From positions 1-64,000 of the forward strand of contig NW_023501117.1 of assembly GCF_014066305.1 (NCBI RefSeq): a stretch of DNA of 64,000 nt. Reading direction: 5' to 3'. Made by a program: the position numbers and the translations under genes. Below the pieces are notes generated by a model, which saw nothing but the letters and a program-made list of their open reading frames with translations, was not told the origin of the DNA and made no database searches. Positions 29,137-42,700 of this stretch are shown piece after piece. Each line of letters opens with the position of its first letter. Within the stretch, counting starts at the first letter, position 1. Source of the stretch: Letharia columbiana (taxonomy: Eukaryota > Ascomycota > Lecanoromycetes > Lecanorales > Parmeliaceae).

Positions 29137-30821
29137 CTATTGCTTATCCTCAACGGAAGCCTTCTCAAGATCCTCAGTCACATCGGCCGCAGCGTCTTTT
29201 TCTTGCGCAAGCTCTGTCTCAGCAGATGCAGTACCATTAACCGAGTGGTTGGCTGTAGCAGGCTTCCTGGCCTGATCGTGGGTTCGCCGGCTGGGAGTCG
29301 AATGCTGGGGTTCTTTAGCTTCAGCTTCGAGACGGTCGATCTCTTTCTGCGCCTTTTCAACGTTCTGCTATGGATTAGCATAGTGCAACTGGATGAGCCG
29401 GATGAAGACGTACCTCCTTAGTCTTCCTTTCTTGGTCTTTCTTCCAATGATCCCTTTTCTCCTTGAGCTTCTCAACGACACTAGGCACACCGGCCTGGCT
29501 CATCGGCGGCTCTATATTGACCTTGGCGAGCTCTTCAATGATGCCAATGCTCAGATTGAATTTGCCCTCCGTAGGCGTCCCAGGTGCAGGCGAGCCAGCA
29601 ACGCTTCCCTTCTTGCCCTTCTTGCCCTTCTTGCCACCGGTCCCCATAAAGTAGGTATCCTCGCGATCCTCCTTCTTGGATATTCTCGTCCCCTTGAAGT
29701 CGGAATTCGCATCCACGCTTCTCTGTGCCTCGGCCGCAAACCCGCTGGGACCTCGTAGCGATTTCGATGCTTCAGGTGATGACGGGTCGAAGTAGCGCAT
29801 CAAGCCCTCCGCTGTCAGTATCTCATCCATATAGGCAGGCTCACTGGCCTCTTCTAATTTCTTGTCCGCGATCTTTCTCCGCTTTTCTTTCTGGTATGCA
29901 TCCCGCTCAGCCTTCTGCTTTTCTTGTCTTATCCTGTACTGCTCTTGGTCCCAGTCTCGATATGACTTGTTCGCCTTGAAGTACTGGTCTTTGATGTCTT
30001 TCATCGCGGCCCATTTCTCTTGCTGTTCCGCATATGCCTTACTTCGCTCATCCCGAAGCGAATTCAACCCTTTGTACGCTTCGTCCTGCTCAGCTTTGAT
30101 AGCCTTCAGCTCCCGGTCTGCCTCGTCGTATCTTTGACTTAACGCTTTGGCCTCTGGGTTGTCTAATTGCTTCCTGAGCTCTGCGATATCCGCCTTGACT
30201 TTATCTATACCTCTTTGGGCTTCATCGAAACCACCAAAGGCTTTCTTCTGCTTCCGGAGGCTCGAGATCTGTGCTATAGCTTTCTTCTGATCGACCAACG
30301 TTGCGTTGCTTGACTCCGCTACCTTCTCCTGGCGTTGTATCTCTTGATCGATGTCTGCGGTGTTTTTCCAAGACACTTGGCTTCGCTTCGTCTTCTGTTC
30401 TGCAATTTGAGACTTCAACCGAGCATCAAGACCTGCAATCTTCTCTTGTATACCACCGCGAGACGATTTGAAGCCAGACTGTTGCTGTCGTATATTTTGT
30501 AGTTCCGTTTTGAGCTCCTGCTGCCTTTTACCGGAGGGGGAGTCCTTATTTTGAGGTTGAGCGAGATCGATCTTGGCCTTGATGGCATCCTATATGTCGT
30601 CAGCCGATTGGATTACGGTAATGGGTGGGTACTTTTTGGTTTGACAAACGTACCACTTTTTCTTGTGCAGCTGCATGCTCCTTCTGTGCCTTTCCAAGAC
30701 TCTCTTTGTATTTCAGTTCATCTGGCTTTTCCGGCTTCGTTTTTTGGGGCTTCTGAGTTGGCTCTGAGCCGGCATCTATTGTAGACAATGCGGCAGCGGC
30801 AGGTGTTGCGATATCTGCCAT
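29137..30821 (-). CDS. BFR1: nuclear segregation / mRNP protein Bfr1
   Basis: Three exons: 30,821-30,654, 30,589-29,414 and 29,367-29,137, with introns of 64 and 46 bp (gtacgt...atatag; gtacgt...ccatag), all phase 0, giving 524 residues. Almost the whole protein is predicted coiled coil rich in Lys, Glu, Gln and Ala. Recognisable Bfr1 features include the stretch QKKAIAQISSLRKQKKAF, the KKEDREDTYFMGTGGKKGKK segment and the LSIGIIEELAKVNIEPP block. Bfr1 of yeast binds mRNA and polysomes at the endoplasmic reticulum and affects secretion and chromosome segregation. The gene is divergent from the lectin-like gene at 31,491. The start is the first ATG of the Ala/Thr-rich N-terminus (MADIATPAAAAL). 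Confidence 0.9.
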
Positions 30822-31490
30822 GATGGCGGTGAGATGTGCAGCAATGCAAGCACCCGGTCGCAGGTTATTGCATTCAGTAGACAAGGGCAAGTGTGACCAA
30901 GTCCAAGGATCATAAGCGACGGTGTAAGTCACGTATGCGTTGTGATTTTGATGTAAACTATACAAGTGACTTTTGCAGCGAATTAATTCCAAAAGTGTGG
31001 AGACTGGAGACCGATTGTGCATATCGGCATAATGTACGCTAGTGTGAATCTGGCTAGCTATCCTTGTGCATAATAACAGTAGATCTTGCCTTGAGATCCA
31101 ACATCTCCTTGTTGAAGAATGAAGCGACGACGACGACCCTTCACCACTACTCCGCCTTAGCTTGTCTTGTCTCTCGTCTACGCCTAACCAATGCCGTACG
31201 TTCACGGAGCGGCCTTACCTTGACTTAAGCAGAAAAGGCTAGCTATGACCAGCCCTGTCTATCCAACATATGTTTCCTATGCTCGTATTCCACATTGTGT
31301 TCTCGCATTCACAATCGCATATCGATTATGGAAATGAAACTTAGACTTAGAACTTCCAGCTGCTGCTCAGCCTACAGTTCAACATGAACGCGTCCGGCCA
31401 CCGTCATGTCTCAAAACGCGCGGTCCTCCCAGTCTGTCATCACCAGAAGCTCTGCGATAGCAACTGGCATCAAGGGCTTAAGACTTCAGG
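30822..31490. promoter_or_regulatory. divergent promoter region between BFR1 and the lectin-like gene
   Basis: About 670 bp between divergent start codons with no coding evidence of its own, so it should hold both promoters. No individual site is claimed. Confidence 0.4.
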
Positions 31491-33016
31491 ATGGTCAATC
31501 CAAATGGCTACCACTTCTCGAACACTGAATATTACAGTACCCTGCAGGTAGTTCCACAACCACAAAAAACACCGGCATGCATTGATGGTTATTTGCCGAG
31601 AAGGGAACTCTCCAGGTGTGGCCGGAATCTACATTGGAACCAGTCAAAGCACGACTATTTAGTGATCCGTCCGATGCGCCAGAATTATCAACCTACAATT
31701 CACCCCTAGCTTCTTCGATAGCACCCGATGCATCGTTGACTCGCAGTTTCGGGACCCTCAATACAGAAAAGAAAGGTGGTGCCTGGAAAGAAGGCCGAAC
31801 GATATGCGGAATTCCACGGAAGACTTTCTGGATTCTGCTCGGGGTGAAGCTTCTCATGATGGCCGTAGTAATCGCTGTCCCAGTGGGCTTGTTCGTCCGT
31901 CGGGGCAAGCACACATCAGCACACGCCAATGCCTCGAATGTGCCGCCAAGCAGCCCCATAATGATAAGCAACACCTCTAGCCTCGCCTCGATCGCTTGGA
32001 ACGACACCAATGGCATAATGCAGTACCGGGTTTATTCGCAGGGCGAAGATAATATTATAAGGGAATCTGCCTGGAATGCCACCGCAAACTTGTGGCAACT
32101 CTCGAATAGTGCAATAGGCATTGCCGAAGCCAATGCTCCATTGGCTGCTGTCATTAGCGGTCCAGCGGTCTATCCATTTGTAAGTGACAAGTGGCCACCA
32201 GGCCGAGACAAGAGCTGATATTTGCAGCAAATAGATCTCGGTGCTATCAGCGCTAGCGATACCATTGTCTTTTGGCTCTGTACCGACTCTGAACTAGTCG
32301 ACGGGGAGACTAATTTCACGAGCGGGCCTTTCATTGACCCTACCGTTGCACCAGCCGCACATACAGCTCTCGCCGCGACTTGGGACCGTGCGCTTGACTG
32401 CAATGATTGCTCCGAAACCCTTCTCCTTTTGTACCAGGATACCGCTGGGCAGTTGGCATTGGGAAACTTGACCGTTGATGGGTGGCTGTGGTTTACACTT
32501 TTTGCAAACCCAGTGCCTGGAACAGGCCTTGCGCTCGACGTGCGATCCATGGGCAATGTGACAAGAAACATAGCCATTTTCTACCAGCGTGGAAATGACT
32601 ACCTTACAGCAACGCTATTCAATGGAACTTGTGAGTAAATATCAGTCCCTGAAACCCAAAAGTCATCTGCTGACTGCTTTCCAGCCTATCAATGGGAGAC
32701 CCGAGAATCAGATCCTATCAGAATGATCGCCGCCAACGCCTCCATAGCATCCTCTAACTACGGCTCCACCTCAGTAGGCGTGACGCTGGACGAAGTCGTC
32801 TTATCAACAAGCTCAAATGGGACAGCGGTTAATATTTGGGATGGTCAGACCCAGACGTTTGGGGTGGGGGAATACTCAACGGTCCTGGGGGAGTCAAGAT
32901 CATTGGCAACGAATGCGGATGCACACGCGTACGGCTTGCAACATGGTACTGTCAAAGAGTTCAAGATTGATAACATGCTCGCTCGCTTGGTCAGTCGTTG
33001 GGAACGTGACTACTAG
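31491..33016 (+). CDS. membrane-anchored fucose-specific-lectin-like protein
   Basis: Four exons: 31,491-31,547, 31,616-32,179, 32,228-32,630 and 32,685-33,016, with 48-68 bp introns; total 451 residues. A ~85-residue N-terminal cytoplasmic part precedes one membrane span (FWILLGVKLLMMAVVIAVPV), then a Ser/Asn-rich stalk and an extracellular domain with several sequons. The outer domain has repeated Trp/Tyr-containing blades (SLASIAWNDTNGIMQYRVYS, RESAWNATANLW, IFYQRGNDYLTATLFNGT), the pattern of fungal fucose-binding (Aleuria-lectin type) beta-propellers. A type II membrane lectin could bind fucosylated glycans at the surface. The sugar specificity and whether all blades are intact are not provable here. 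Confidence 0.7.
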
Positions 33017-33775
33017 TTAAGACGACGTCGAACGTGAAGGCCGGTTGTGAGGAGGCCTCTAAAGTAATCGAACGCAGCATCGGCCTTGGCGGAACCCTCG
33101 CGCCAAGATGATTGAATGGTGGAAGCAGACAGGGAAATCACATCGTCCGTGACTCTAGCACAGTCCTCGGACCGATCCCCATTCGCTCGTTACATCATCC
33201 GCTGGTGGCAGAACTCACCCGTGATCCAAACTACCCATCAAGGGAAGGGCCAGCGCCAGGAGCAATAACATCCGCGCTACACTGCTACGACCAAGGAGCC
33301 TTCTTGATTATCAGAGCACTTTAAAGTTCGAAATACAGGAGGCAACGGGTGTCTTCTGGCGCGTGCGCGGGCTACCTTGAGCCTTGGTGAGGTGTGTGTT
33401 GATTTCACCGGTCGAAGTCCCTTTAGGGGACAGTACTTTTCTTCCGCCGGGCTCTAGTCTCTGGTGTATATATCTAATATTATATAATTTACAGTGTATG
33501 AGTGATCGATCAGGCGGAGAGATATCGTGTCTGCAAATGAGCAACATGCGGGTAAACGGTCGCCCGTGACAAGCACGATTGCATTTCCCATTTTTCGGTC
33601 CGCGGTACTTGAAATAGAGTAGTATGATCGATCTGATGGTATCAAATGCACCTCCCGTCAATCTAGTCCCGCTTGAAGAAGAACCCTCGCTCAATGTAAA
33701 TCATATCTATCATCCGTCACCACGCGAAATGCCCCTTACAGCCATCAAATCAGACACCGTCCCATCCCACCCCAT
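33017..33775. other. convergent intergenic region, no supported gene
   Basis: Between the lectin-like gene (plus) and the Zn2Cys6 gene (minus). Short frames at 33,112-33,324 and 33,311-33,694 have no motifs. Confidence 0.45.
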
Positions 33776-36700
33776 CTAATCCGGTCCGTTCCATATACCC
33801 TCGTGATAGCCCCCACCACCCGCACCCCCAAACCCTCCACCGCCATCCATCCCGCCCTCCCCGCCGGCCTGCGGTCCGAAAAAGAAGCCCCCGAACAAAT
33901 CAGGCAGCTGGCCCCCACCATCGGCCCAATCGTGCTGTCCATCGAACCCCAAATTGGCACCGACGTCGCCGCTGAACACGGCAGCGGTGTTGGTGGTGTC
34001 GTTGTTCATTAGGAAGTCGAAGTCGAAGTTGTCGTAGGTGGAGGGGCCGTTGTTGATGTCGTTGCTGGGTGGGAAGGATGTGGGGAGGAGGGAAGTGTCG
34101 AAAGATTGGTTTGGAGGTGCCATTTGGGTTTGCTGCGGGTTTGACGTGGTCGTGGAGAGCGTGGATGGGGGGGGGGCGTTGGAAGGCGTGTAGGCGTATG
34201 TGGGTGCTTGGTTTGGGGCGATGCTTAGCAGGGGTGCTTGCCAGGTTTGAGACGGACGGTGGAACATGCGGCCGTTTTGTGCGTCTTCCGTGAAGAGGTT
34301 TTTGAGGTCATAGTCGAACTGTGGTGGTGGTCGAGAGCCCATGGTTGAGAAGCTGGAGGGAGGTGGGATGCGCTGGTCGAAATCACTCTGTGGTAGGATT
34401 GGAGAGTCGTCGTCTTGTCTTTGCTTCGCGAATTTGACTTGAGAGCCGAAGCCGGTAGTTGAGACGCACATCTTGACCGTCGCCTTGCTCATGCGCTCAA
34501 AGGCGTCACGGCAGGCTTCGGCGGGTGGGCATTTTTCGATGAGATCGCCTAGGACGGAGGTAGCTGCGAGGACGGTGAAGTCGACGTCGTCAAGAGTCTG
34601 TCGGCTGTCAGCTGAGGTGGTGCGGTGGTGCTTGGGCTACTTACCAGACGGCTACGGACAGTAGGCGAGTGCCAGATAGAGTAGAGAAAGGCAATGCCAG
34701 CCATGAATAAATGCACGGTTGCGAGGTAAGTGTAATTGACCAGATGCACTCGATGTAGCTGACGGTAGAGTTTTAAGACTCTTTGACCAGCTTCAGCAAC
34801 TTTAAGAAAGATTTCATCCTCGTCTTCATAAGAGTCCGCGTTAGGTGTCATAGGGCTTTCCACATCGTGATGAGGGCCGACTTCTCCCGCAAGAGTATGC
34901 GGTACACTAAGAGATTGTCTGTACAGCATGATGACAGCTTGCCAGTAATTCAACTCTAAGAATTTGATAGAAAACTGGACTGTAGTATCCTGCTGGAGGG
35001 GGGCGCTCTCTTTCCATTCCCACAGCCGTCGATCAATGTCCTTTCGCCATGCATGGAACGACTCGAATGGCTGGAGGAACGAGCAAGAGAGTTTGGTGTG
35101 CATGAATGGGCTTTTGCGCTCTCCATCCTTGGCGTGTACCCTCTGGGCTTGCCGATATTGCAACACCTGCAGAATCTCCGATTGAAGGAGACGGAGACGG
35201 AAATAGTGATGCGCAACTCGCTTGTAGCTTGGTCCACTAAAGTTGTGTGATGGTATCAAGAAGCCGGTGGGAGTAATATCTTTATCATCGAGAACGCTAG
35301 GCCAGTCCGTCGTGATGACCGCGTCCGAGATGCCAAATGGGCGACCCACGCACGTACTCACGAGGCGGTCAAATGAATATACACACCACCAGAGTCGACG
35401 TCGCAGGTCTCGGACCCATTCCCGTCTGCCCCGTTCTTTCGGATCGAGACCTATAGGTGCAAAATCTGATTGATCGCCGCCCATTGCGATGTCGTGTCCT
35501 CTTGCGAAGCCAGTGCTGTCTTCAGTGGCATCGACTCCTGCACCATCCTCGTAGTGAAGGCCGAGATCGACACCTAGCCGCGTAGCAACACCAGTGATAT
35601 ACCACAGCCCCGGCGCTACAGGCCTTAGTAAGGCAAAACCTGCGAGCAGCAACACGGCCTGCAACTGCTCCAACCCACCACCAAACCCTTCCAGCCGATC
35701 AGCTGCAGGCATCGACCCAAGGAAAGATTCCAGGTGCATCATCGCCGAGGCATGATACTCTTCCGGCTGCCTCTGCTGGCTCGACAATTTTTGCTTTTTC
35801 GGGTTCGGGGAAGCGGGTTCTTGCTTCAAGCCTGGCGGTGTCGATCCTTTCGTTCCGGAACTCGGTGAGAGGTTCGCGGACGAATCTTCCAGAATGATAC
35901 CTGCGCCAATGGCAAATACAATGTTCAACATATAAAGTTCGCGTGCTGATCTTCGCCGCTCTTTCGCTGCGTAGGCTCTACCAAATAGTACCATGAATTC
36001 GCCTCGGTGTAAGATGGGTATCTGCGGGTTCGCGTGCTCGAAGTAGAGGTTCACCAAGCGTAATCCTAGCTCTCTATCCGGGAAAGGTGCCGGTTTGATG
36101 TTTGGCTTGGTCTGTAGTCCGAAAAATGAATCCCGCATACTCGTGCCACCCGTAGCAGCAGCAGAGCCCACTGAACTGGGCTTGCTTCCCCGACCGCTCC
36201 TGTCACCGCCTGGTACGGAGCTCTTGACTGCTGCAAAGACCACTCTTGCAAACGATATACCGCTTGTAGAACCTAGGAAACGCGGGTCTGAAGCTCCTTG
36301 CACTGAAACCATGCCAATATTCGAGACCAATTTGTTCAGCTTATCCGACTCCTCTTTCTGCTCCCATTCCGATCCCGACTCACTCCCGGTATCTGCTCTT
36401 TTCCGTTTGATGACATTTTCCTTCGCGCTCGATCGCTCAGATAGCGGTGAATGAGCTGTAGAATCGTCTTTCAGAGGCTTAGAGCCCAGGTCGAAGTCGT
36501 GAGAAGGTCCGAAAGGGATGTTGTGGTCGCTGAGAAGCTCTTCAAGGTATCGCACCCGACTCTCAAGGTAGTAGACATATGTGCGAGGGATCTCTCGTTT
36601 GGTAATAGGGTCGAATCCGACGCATTTCACGCCCGCTTTCTCGCATGATGTGCACGCTGGGAGATTCTGGTCGCAGCGATTCTTTCGCAGTCTGCATCGA

Positions 36701-36858
36701 TTGCAAGCTGATACGTTGCGAAAGGAGGAACTCGCGCCGGAACTGGCAGGGGCGGAAGTAGTATTGAAGGTCGAGGTACTGGCGACGAATGAAGGATGGG
36801 CAGCACCAGGGTAATCGTAGGTTTCCTCGGCCCGGGGGCGTTTAGTGCCGGCGTTCAT
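33776..36858 (-). CDS. Zn2Cys6 transcription factor with fungal-specific regulatory domain
   Basis: Two exons, 36,858-34,645 and 34,597-33,776, separated by a 47-bp intron (gtaagt...gacag), 1,011 residues. The binuclear zinc cluster is complete: CNRCRLRKNRCDQNLPACTS then CEKAGVKC, Cys at 52, 55, 62, 69, 72, 79. A linker and short heptad-like region (YYLESRVRYLEELL) for dimerisation follow. The middle (about 260-700) matches the fungal-specific transcription factor domain, including ELGLRLVNLYFEHANPQIPI, VLLLAGFALLRPVAPGLWY and LRRRLWWCVYSFDRLVSTCV. The C-terminal exon is Pro/Ser/Asn/Gly-rich and acidic in places, a likely activation region. It should act in the nucleus on CGG-type sites. It lies tandem to the MFS transporter gene, but target genes cannot be deduced. 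Start chosen at MNAGTKRPR. Confidence 0.9.
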
Positions 36859-37636
36859 GATAAGATGAACAGATAGCACAGAGGTAAATCACACTGCTGG
36901 CATGTTGACAAGTGAAGACATGCCAGGCAAATCTCATGTTTCGAATGACGATAATGATGATGATGATGATGATATGTATGATATGTATATCTAAAATGTA
37001 TGATATGTATGAGAGTACGCTTATTATGCTGGAAATGGGGCGAGGGTATCAGGGTCCGGGTCCTAAGCTTGCAGCGTCCCGGTCAAGATCCTAGTGAGCT
37101 TCTATGCAGCGTTTTTAAAAAGGAAGCCCGGACTGATAAAGGCGATCACTGATCAGCCTTGCCTTATCATTTCGCCCTATCAACCGACTAAACTTGTGAC
37201 AAATACCTATAAGCATTGGTACCGCTACTTCCAAGGCAAACTGTACGGGTATCGGTACCTGGCGTGTAGAGAATGTGTAGACTGTAAAGTAGAGCAACAA
37301 TGTGTGAAAGTTTTGGTATTTGGTATATGGAATATTGTCATACAGCATTAGATAACAGGATACGAAGAGCAATAACGCTAATCTATGGGGGTATCCGGAT
37401 GGCAAACGAATACAATGCACAAAAAGCAAGTCTTTCTCCCACGCTTCCCTGAATCAGGCCAATAATCCTCCCTATACGTACCCTTTGACCTGTCTGTTAA
37501 TCCGCTGTCGTGCTGAGATCCGCCTCGAGAATGATGTGGCAGACGGGATTCGATTGGCCGTCAAGTCGTCTATGAACGAAAAACAAGAAATTTTGCGCCT
37601 CCCCGGGTCCTGCCGAGCGAAGCGTCGAATCATATG
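36859..37636. other. intergenic between transporter and regulator genes, with GAT repeat
   Basis: Contains a (GAT)n tract and ATGTATGAT-like repeats (about 36,951-37,015). The short frames at 37,094-37,351 and 37,115-37,429 have no motifs. Includes the regulator's promoter side and the transporter's 3' flank. Confidence 0.45.
36951..37013. repeat. (GAT)n / GATATGTAT microsatellite
   Basis: About seven gat units followed by irregular gatatgtat repeats, in the upstream region of the Zn2Cys6 gene. Confidence 0.85.
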
Positions 37637-39744
37637 CTAGAGGAAGTTGAGCGTCGACTCTGATTTGGGTATTTGTACACCACCCTCTTCGAATTGCTGA
37701 AGATCCTCAGCGGCGTTGATGGCGGCATCGATGGCAAGGGCATCGATCAAAGCTTCATCTGCAAGACGCTCTTCATCTTCATGGTCCATTCGACCGTCCA
37801 CTGCTTCAATCCAGAGGCTTTCCAGCGCTCCTAGAATGCAGACAACACCACATGCCCACCAGGCTACGCCGGTGAAGCCAATTTTTAGACCCCAAGAGTG
37901 GATCAGACCTGTCACCGTTGGACCGAAAGCCCGGGCCAGACTGGCAGAGGATGCTGCAACGCCATTGATTACCCCTAGAACTAGCGAAGAAGGGGCTGAG
38001 TTCGTGAGAAGGATTTGGTTCGACGGAAAGGCAAAGCATTGAGCTGTTATCTTCCAGAGGAGGCATAGGTAGACTCCCGGCATCTGAAGTCCTTGTGGTA
38101 GAATGACCAGGTATGGCACCAGAAGGTATAGTAACGGCCATGTCATTAAGACACAGCGAAACAACTTCAGGGAGCCAAAGTGGCGGGAAGCGAACGGGAA
38201 CAGATAGAGCTGAGCGACCATTGAATAGACACCTTGCACAGATAGCATCAAGCCTATGGTCTGTGACGAAAGGCCGAAACCACCAGTGAAACGGAATGGC
38301 AGGGATATTGGCTCTGTCGAGATCGGCTCGCTCAGGAATACTGGCATTAGCTGATCGAAGGCTATTGAGTGACTACATTGACGTCAGCATCAGATTACGG
38401 GCATTAGGCGTGTGGATGAGCTCACTATGCGAGAAGACCAAAGCCAGCGATGTTCAATACTACCTGCTTCGTGAAGGCTTTCCTGACTCCTCGCGGCTTG
38501 TTCTTCACTCGTCTTTTGCCTTTCGTTTTTGCATCCGCGGGCAGAGCCTTTGGAGAAAGAGAAGGGGTTGAGGGTTGGCAAGGTGAGCCTTCAATCGTTC
38601 TGTATCCTGGGGGCTCTTCGTCTTCTAGAAGTGCGGATTGTTCCTGAAGATTAGCCTCGCCAGCTTTGTCCACGATGATCTGATCTGCTGGTCTGGTCTG
38701 GAAATGGCCCAGGAGCCACCTCCCAGCTTCAATACCAAAATCTCGGCGACCTTTCAGCTCCTCATGGGTTTCTTCCAAGAAAAGTACGCCGACCAAGACC
38801 CCAAAAGCAAGGATGACAGCGCAGACAAGGTTGGGTAGTAAGAATGGGAACTGGTCAAAGAGTGTGCCTCGGGCGAAGAACGTAGGGAAGGATTCGCAAG
38901 GTTGGGCCAAAGCTCCGCCAAGCGCAGGACCTAGAAGTGACCTTCATAGCATACTTTAGTACAAGCCGATGTCAGAGGCGAAATCGACGTACCCAAGACT
39001 CCAGACGAATGGCATGATAGCGTAGGCTTGAGCTGTTCGACGTGAGCTATAGTGCTCATCCCATCTTGAAATCCACTTACATTGATGCTCCTTGACCGTG
39101 ACAATCTCGGCAACTGTAGTTTGGAGAACTCCCATATTCCTGCCATGTCACGTAAGGTACAAGTCTAACGAGAGAACGCAGGCTTGATGGGTCCTTACCC
39201 ATTGAGCAATCCTCCCAGGGCTCGCCCTACTAGCGCAACTGGTAGATTTGGAGCAAACCCGAATACCAGCATACTGAGCGCCGTTCCTGCCAGTCCAGCA
39301 AGAAGCACCGGCTTCCTTCCCACCCTGTCGCTGATCCGACCCCAGGCGACACCTGATAAGAATTCTGCGAAGGCAAACGCGGAGGTGACCAATCCGGCGT
39401 AGACAGCAATTTGGCGGGTGTCAGAGGTGATCTTGAAGGACAGGATCATGTAGTAGACGTAGGGGAAGATGGACATGAAGGCGATTGGCTCGCAGATGCG
39501 ACATAGTGCTAATCGGGAGGGTGGATGTTAGCCAATACGTAATGTGCAATAATGATGGACAAACAATGAAGCAATGAGCCCCAGTGCTAGCAACCGATGG
39601 CATTCGATCGGGGATTGCTTTGATCTGCGTTCCCCAAGGGAGAGAGAGAGACATACCAAGGATGTAAAGTTGCTTCGATGGGAACGGGGCTGTTTGGGCC
39701 TTGGCGACATGCTGGCGCCGGCGAGCTGGTATAATGGAAGTCAT
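37637..39744 (-). CDS. MFS transporter (12-span, large central loop)
   Basis: Six exons: 39,744-39,657; 39,508-39,199; 39,139-39,081; 39,032-38,993; 38,941-38,426; 38,372-37,637. Introns are 148, 59, 48, 51 and 53 bp; every junction keeps the frame, giving 582 residues. Span 1 region reads RICEPIAFMSIFPYVYYMIL. The loop 2-3 signature GRISDRVGRKPVLLAG (motif A, G-X3-D-R-X-G-R-K) is intact. VWSLGSLLGPALGGALAQP lies in spans 4-5. A ~100-residue hydrophilic loop separates spans 6 and 7 (Pro/Lys-rich, GKRRVKNKPRGVRKAF), then six more spans and an acidic C-terminal tail. It resembles the ZIFL/tetracycline-resistance-like branch of the major facilitator family: proton-coupled export or uptake at the plasma or vacuolar membrane. 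Substrate unknown. Confidence 0.85.
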
Positions 39745-42700
39745 GTTGACCTGTGATGAAGAGCTTTGACAGCTAAACAGAGGTGTGCAAGGCAGGCAAT
39801 TTGTAGGAAGTTCTGGGGATGTCAAGAAAGAAGAGGGAAACGGCTGGAATGATCAGCCACGACGCAGGGACGTCGATGGTGAGAAGCCAGGGAATGGATA
39901 CTGCACGTCAGATGGGACTAGGGGAGCGATCATTCAATTCTAAATGATTCATGTTTTAATAAAACCCAGTAATTTGGTGGCTAACAGGGAGAGTAGAGGA
40001 AAGATGAGATCTTCTAACACTTCGGCTCACGTGGGGAGGCGTAAGTCAGGCAAGTTAGCGGAAACTTACTACCAAATTGATAAACTTGCAGGGAAACAGC
40101 CATGCGGGCTTGATATAGCAATTTACGGGGAAGGGGAAGTTAGAGAGCTCAAGGTGACTTGGTCGACGGATATGGACCCGGAACTTTATAGCCTTGTCCT
40201 CTTGTGTGCGGTGAGCATGTTGTCCCGCTGTACCTCGTCAGCTTCATTCCCATTGGTGCACAAAGGATGAAGTGGCGGTGGAAAGGGAAAGGTACCGGTA
40301 TTCGCTGTCTGGTGCACTTCTCTAGTGAAAGAGAGTCTGAGGTCATCATGTCCCATGACCGCTTGCTGACGGGATGGATCATTACGCCTGGGGAAGGCGA
40401 TTTCAGGCGAGCAGAGAGGGGATGGCATTCCCTGTTGTGGCCATAGGTATTTACGCCTTGTTTTTGTGTGACAGAAGATGAAAGAACCATGGAGGGGAAA
40501 ATGAATACTCCCGCAAGAAGAAGGGGAAGGGAAAAAAAAAATTTAAAAAAAAAGGGATCCACGTTGGAAGAAGCATGCTGCGTCCGGCACTTGTCAAGAG
40601 CTTAGGCGAAGCTAAAAAGCATGCTGGTCATTGCCCCCAGTTTAGCGGCTAGACTTAGTGCGAAACGGATTCCCGGGTCCTGTTCCAGGGGCCATTGCTG
40701 CATCGCTGCCTTGCATGGACAGGTTCTGTGAGGTACCGTAGCCTAAAACGTGGCCCTAGAAGTTTCCCGGGGGAGTCGGGTACATAGCCTTAAGCTGGGG
40801 GATTCAACGGCTTCTTGAACCTTGATTACTCTTCTAGAAATCTAGAAATTTAATGGGGGGAAAAAAAAGGGGTTGGTGGCCATGGTGGCGATTGTCATTC
40901 CTAACAGTCCTACCGCAGACCGCAGAGTCACCGATAACAAAAGTCTTGAAGGGAGGATGATAATCGTGATGCCATCGATATATTCGTCTTCCGGAAGGCG
41001 CTTTGAGCCGGACTGCCATCTTAGATCCTTCGCTGTCCTGGAAGACGTGGCCTTGGTGTGACCTAAGGTATTCTACGGCACACGGTTGCGATTGGATAGG
41101 GTCAAAAGAGCGGTCAAGAAAGTGGAAAGGAAGATCAGGCTGGACCGTGGTGTCAGCGTGAGAGTTCGGATTTTCAACGCCTTTCCATCATTCCATGCGG
41201 TGAGTGACCCGTCGCCAATGGAACTAGGTAATGGACTGCCCTGGGAGTTGCTTCAGATCGAGAGATGATGTACGGGGCAGACGGGTCCTATTGGTCAGCG
41301 GCTTCAATTGAGATTAAGGACAGTTCCGAGAGGAAACGCCCACCGGCATCCCGCCCTGCTCTAATCCATCACACCAAGAGCATTCCCTACTTACTTTACT
41401 TCCATCGCGCGCCGAGGGTCAAATCCCAACAGTCTGTTCGACTTGCTGCTCTTTCCCTGCGGTCGATCCGCCGATAAATGCTCTCCAATGGGTCAGATCA
41501 TCGAGAGCCTGCTTCACAACTCCCGACCCTGGTGCGGAGTCTTGGGCCGCGGTTGCGATTGAATGTCTGTACTTGCCATGGATTATATTCCAACGCATGC
41601 CTGTCGTGCATGAAGCACGCGACAAATGACAGGGATCACAGCCACAGCACTGCAGCTAGAGAAAGGAAGTTAGCAGCCACCTCGGGAGGCCACACCAGCA
41701 TAGGAGGCTTAGGAGCATAGGGCCATAACAACGGTGTAGGCAGCTCTAAAGCCGATTCACCCGACAAATCTCCGAGTGCCTTCTGGCACAACCGGGCTGA
41801 CTCCTCCGCCAAAATCAGCACTCAACTTCTTTACTGCTTCTACTGTTGGGCCGCTGGGCGCCAGAAGGTTCTGAGCTACCTTAGTCAATCTTCGCTCTTC
41901 AGCCCTACTCCAAGCTTGATTAATCCTTTGTGGGATCGTTTGCGAAAGGATCAGATCCAGATGACCCGCTTATTGGCATATTTGATGGACCGTCATCATG
42001 TTCAATTCCAGAAAACTCATTGCATCGCTTGGGTGCCGATGCCTTTCCTGCTCTCTGGTACTCCGTCTGATTGTCCTGAGGCAAGGCTACGCGTCGGTTA
42101 TGCAATGGTCCTATGGAAGACCAATCAGGGTGCCACAAGTGCTGTGTTCGTGTCCATCCACACCCGTGACTTTTCTGCATGTTGCCTACTTGTTGGCGGA
42201 CGGCATAACCCGACAGAGAAGATGCTTTCATGATCTGGGTAGAGTCCACCACGGTCCAGCTTTATGCTGCAGTACTTTTCCCAACATACCTCTGTTTCGA
42301 GCCAAACTCAAGCTGCCCACGAAATGTAAAGGACCGAAAAATAATGGCGACGATTTTCAGAGCACAAGGGTCAAGCACTTGAGCTACCGCTACGTTGGGA
42401 GTCGGTGTGCTGCAACATCGTGGTCCCCTACCACAAAAGTTGACCTCATTGGCTGATAAGGTCAACCATGGATGTTTTATTTACGGAGAACACTCTCGCA
42501 CTATCAAGGCTATGCTGCTGCACCTTGAAGTATGATCATCAGTCACTCGCCTCCGTGGACCTGAAAACCAGTATCAGAGGCAGCTCTGCATGCATGGTAC
42601 CGATGGAGAAGCTCGGGAAAAATGTCAGCTCTGCAATTACTTTATCGATAACAACTCATTGGACTTCTAAAAGCGGGTTAGCATGACTCGTGACTTGGGA

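Noticed and set aside
41916..42456. Overlapping 105-152 codon frames on both strands
   Set aside because: Mutually exclusive, no motif, no consistent start or splice pattern.
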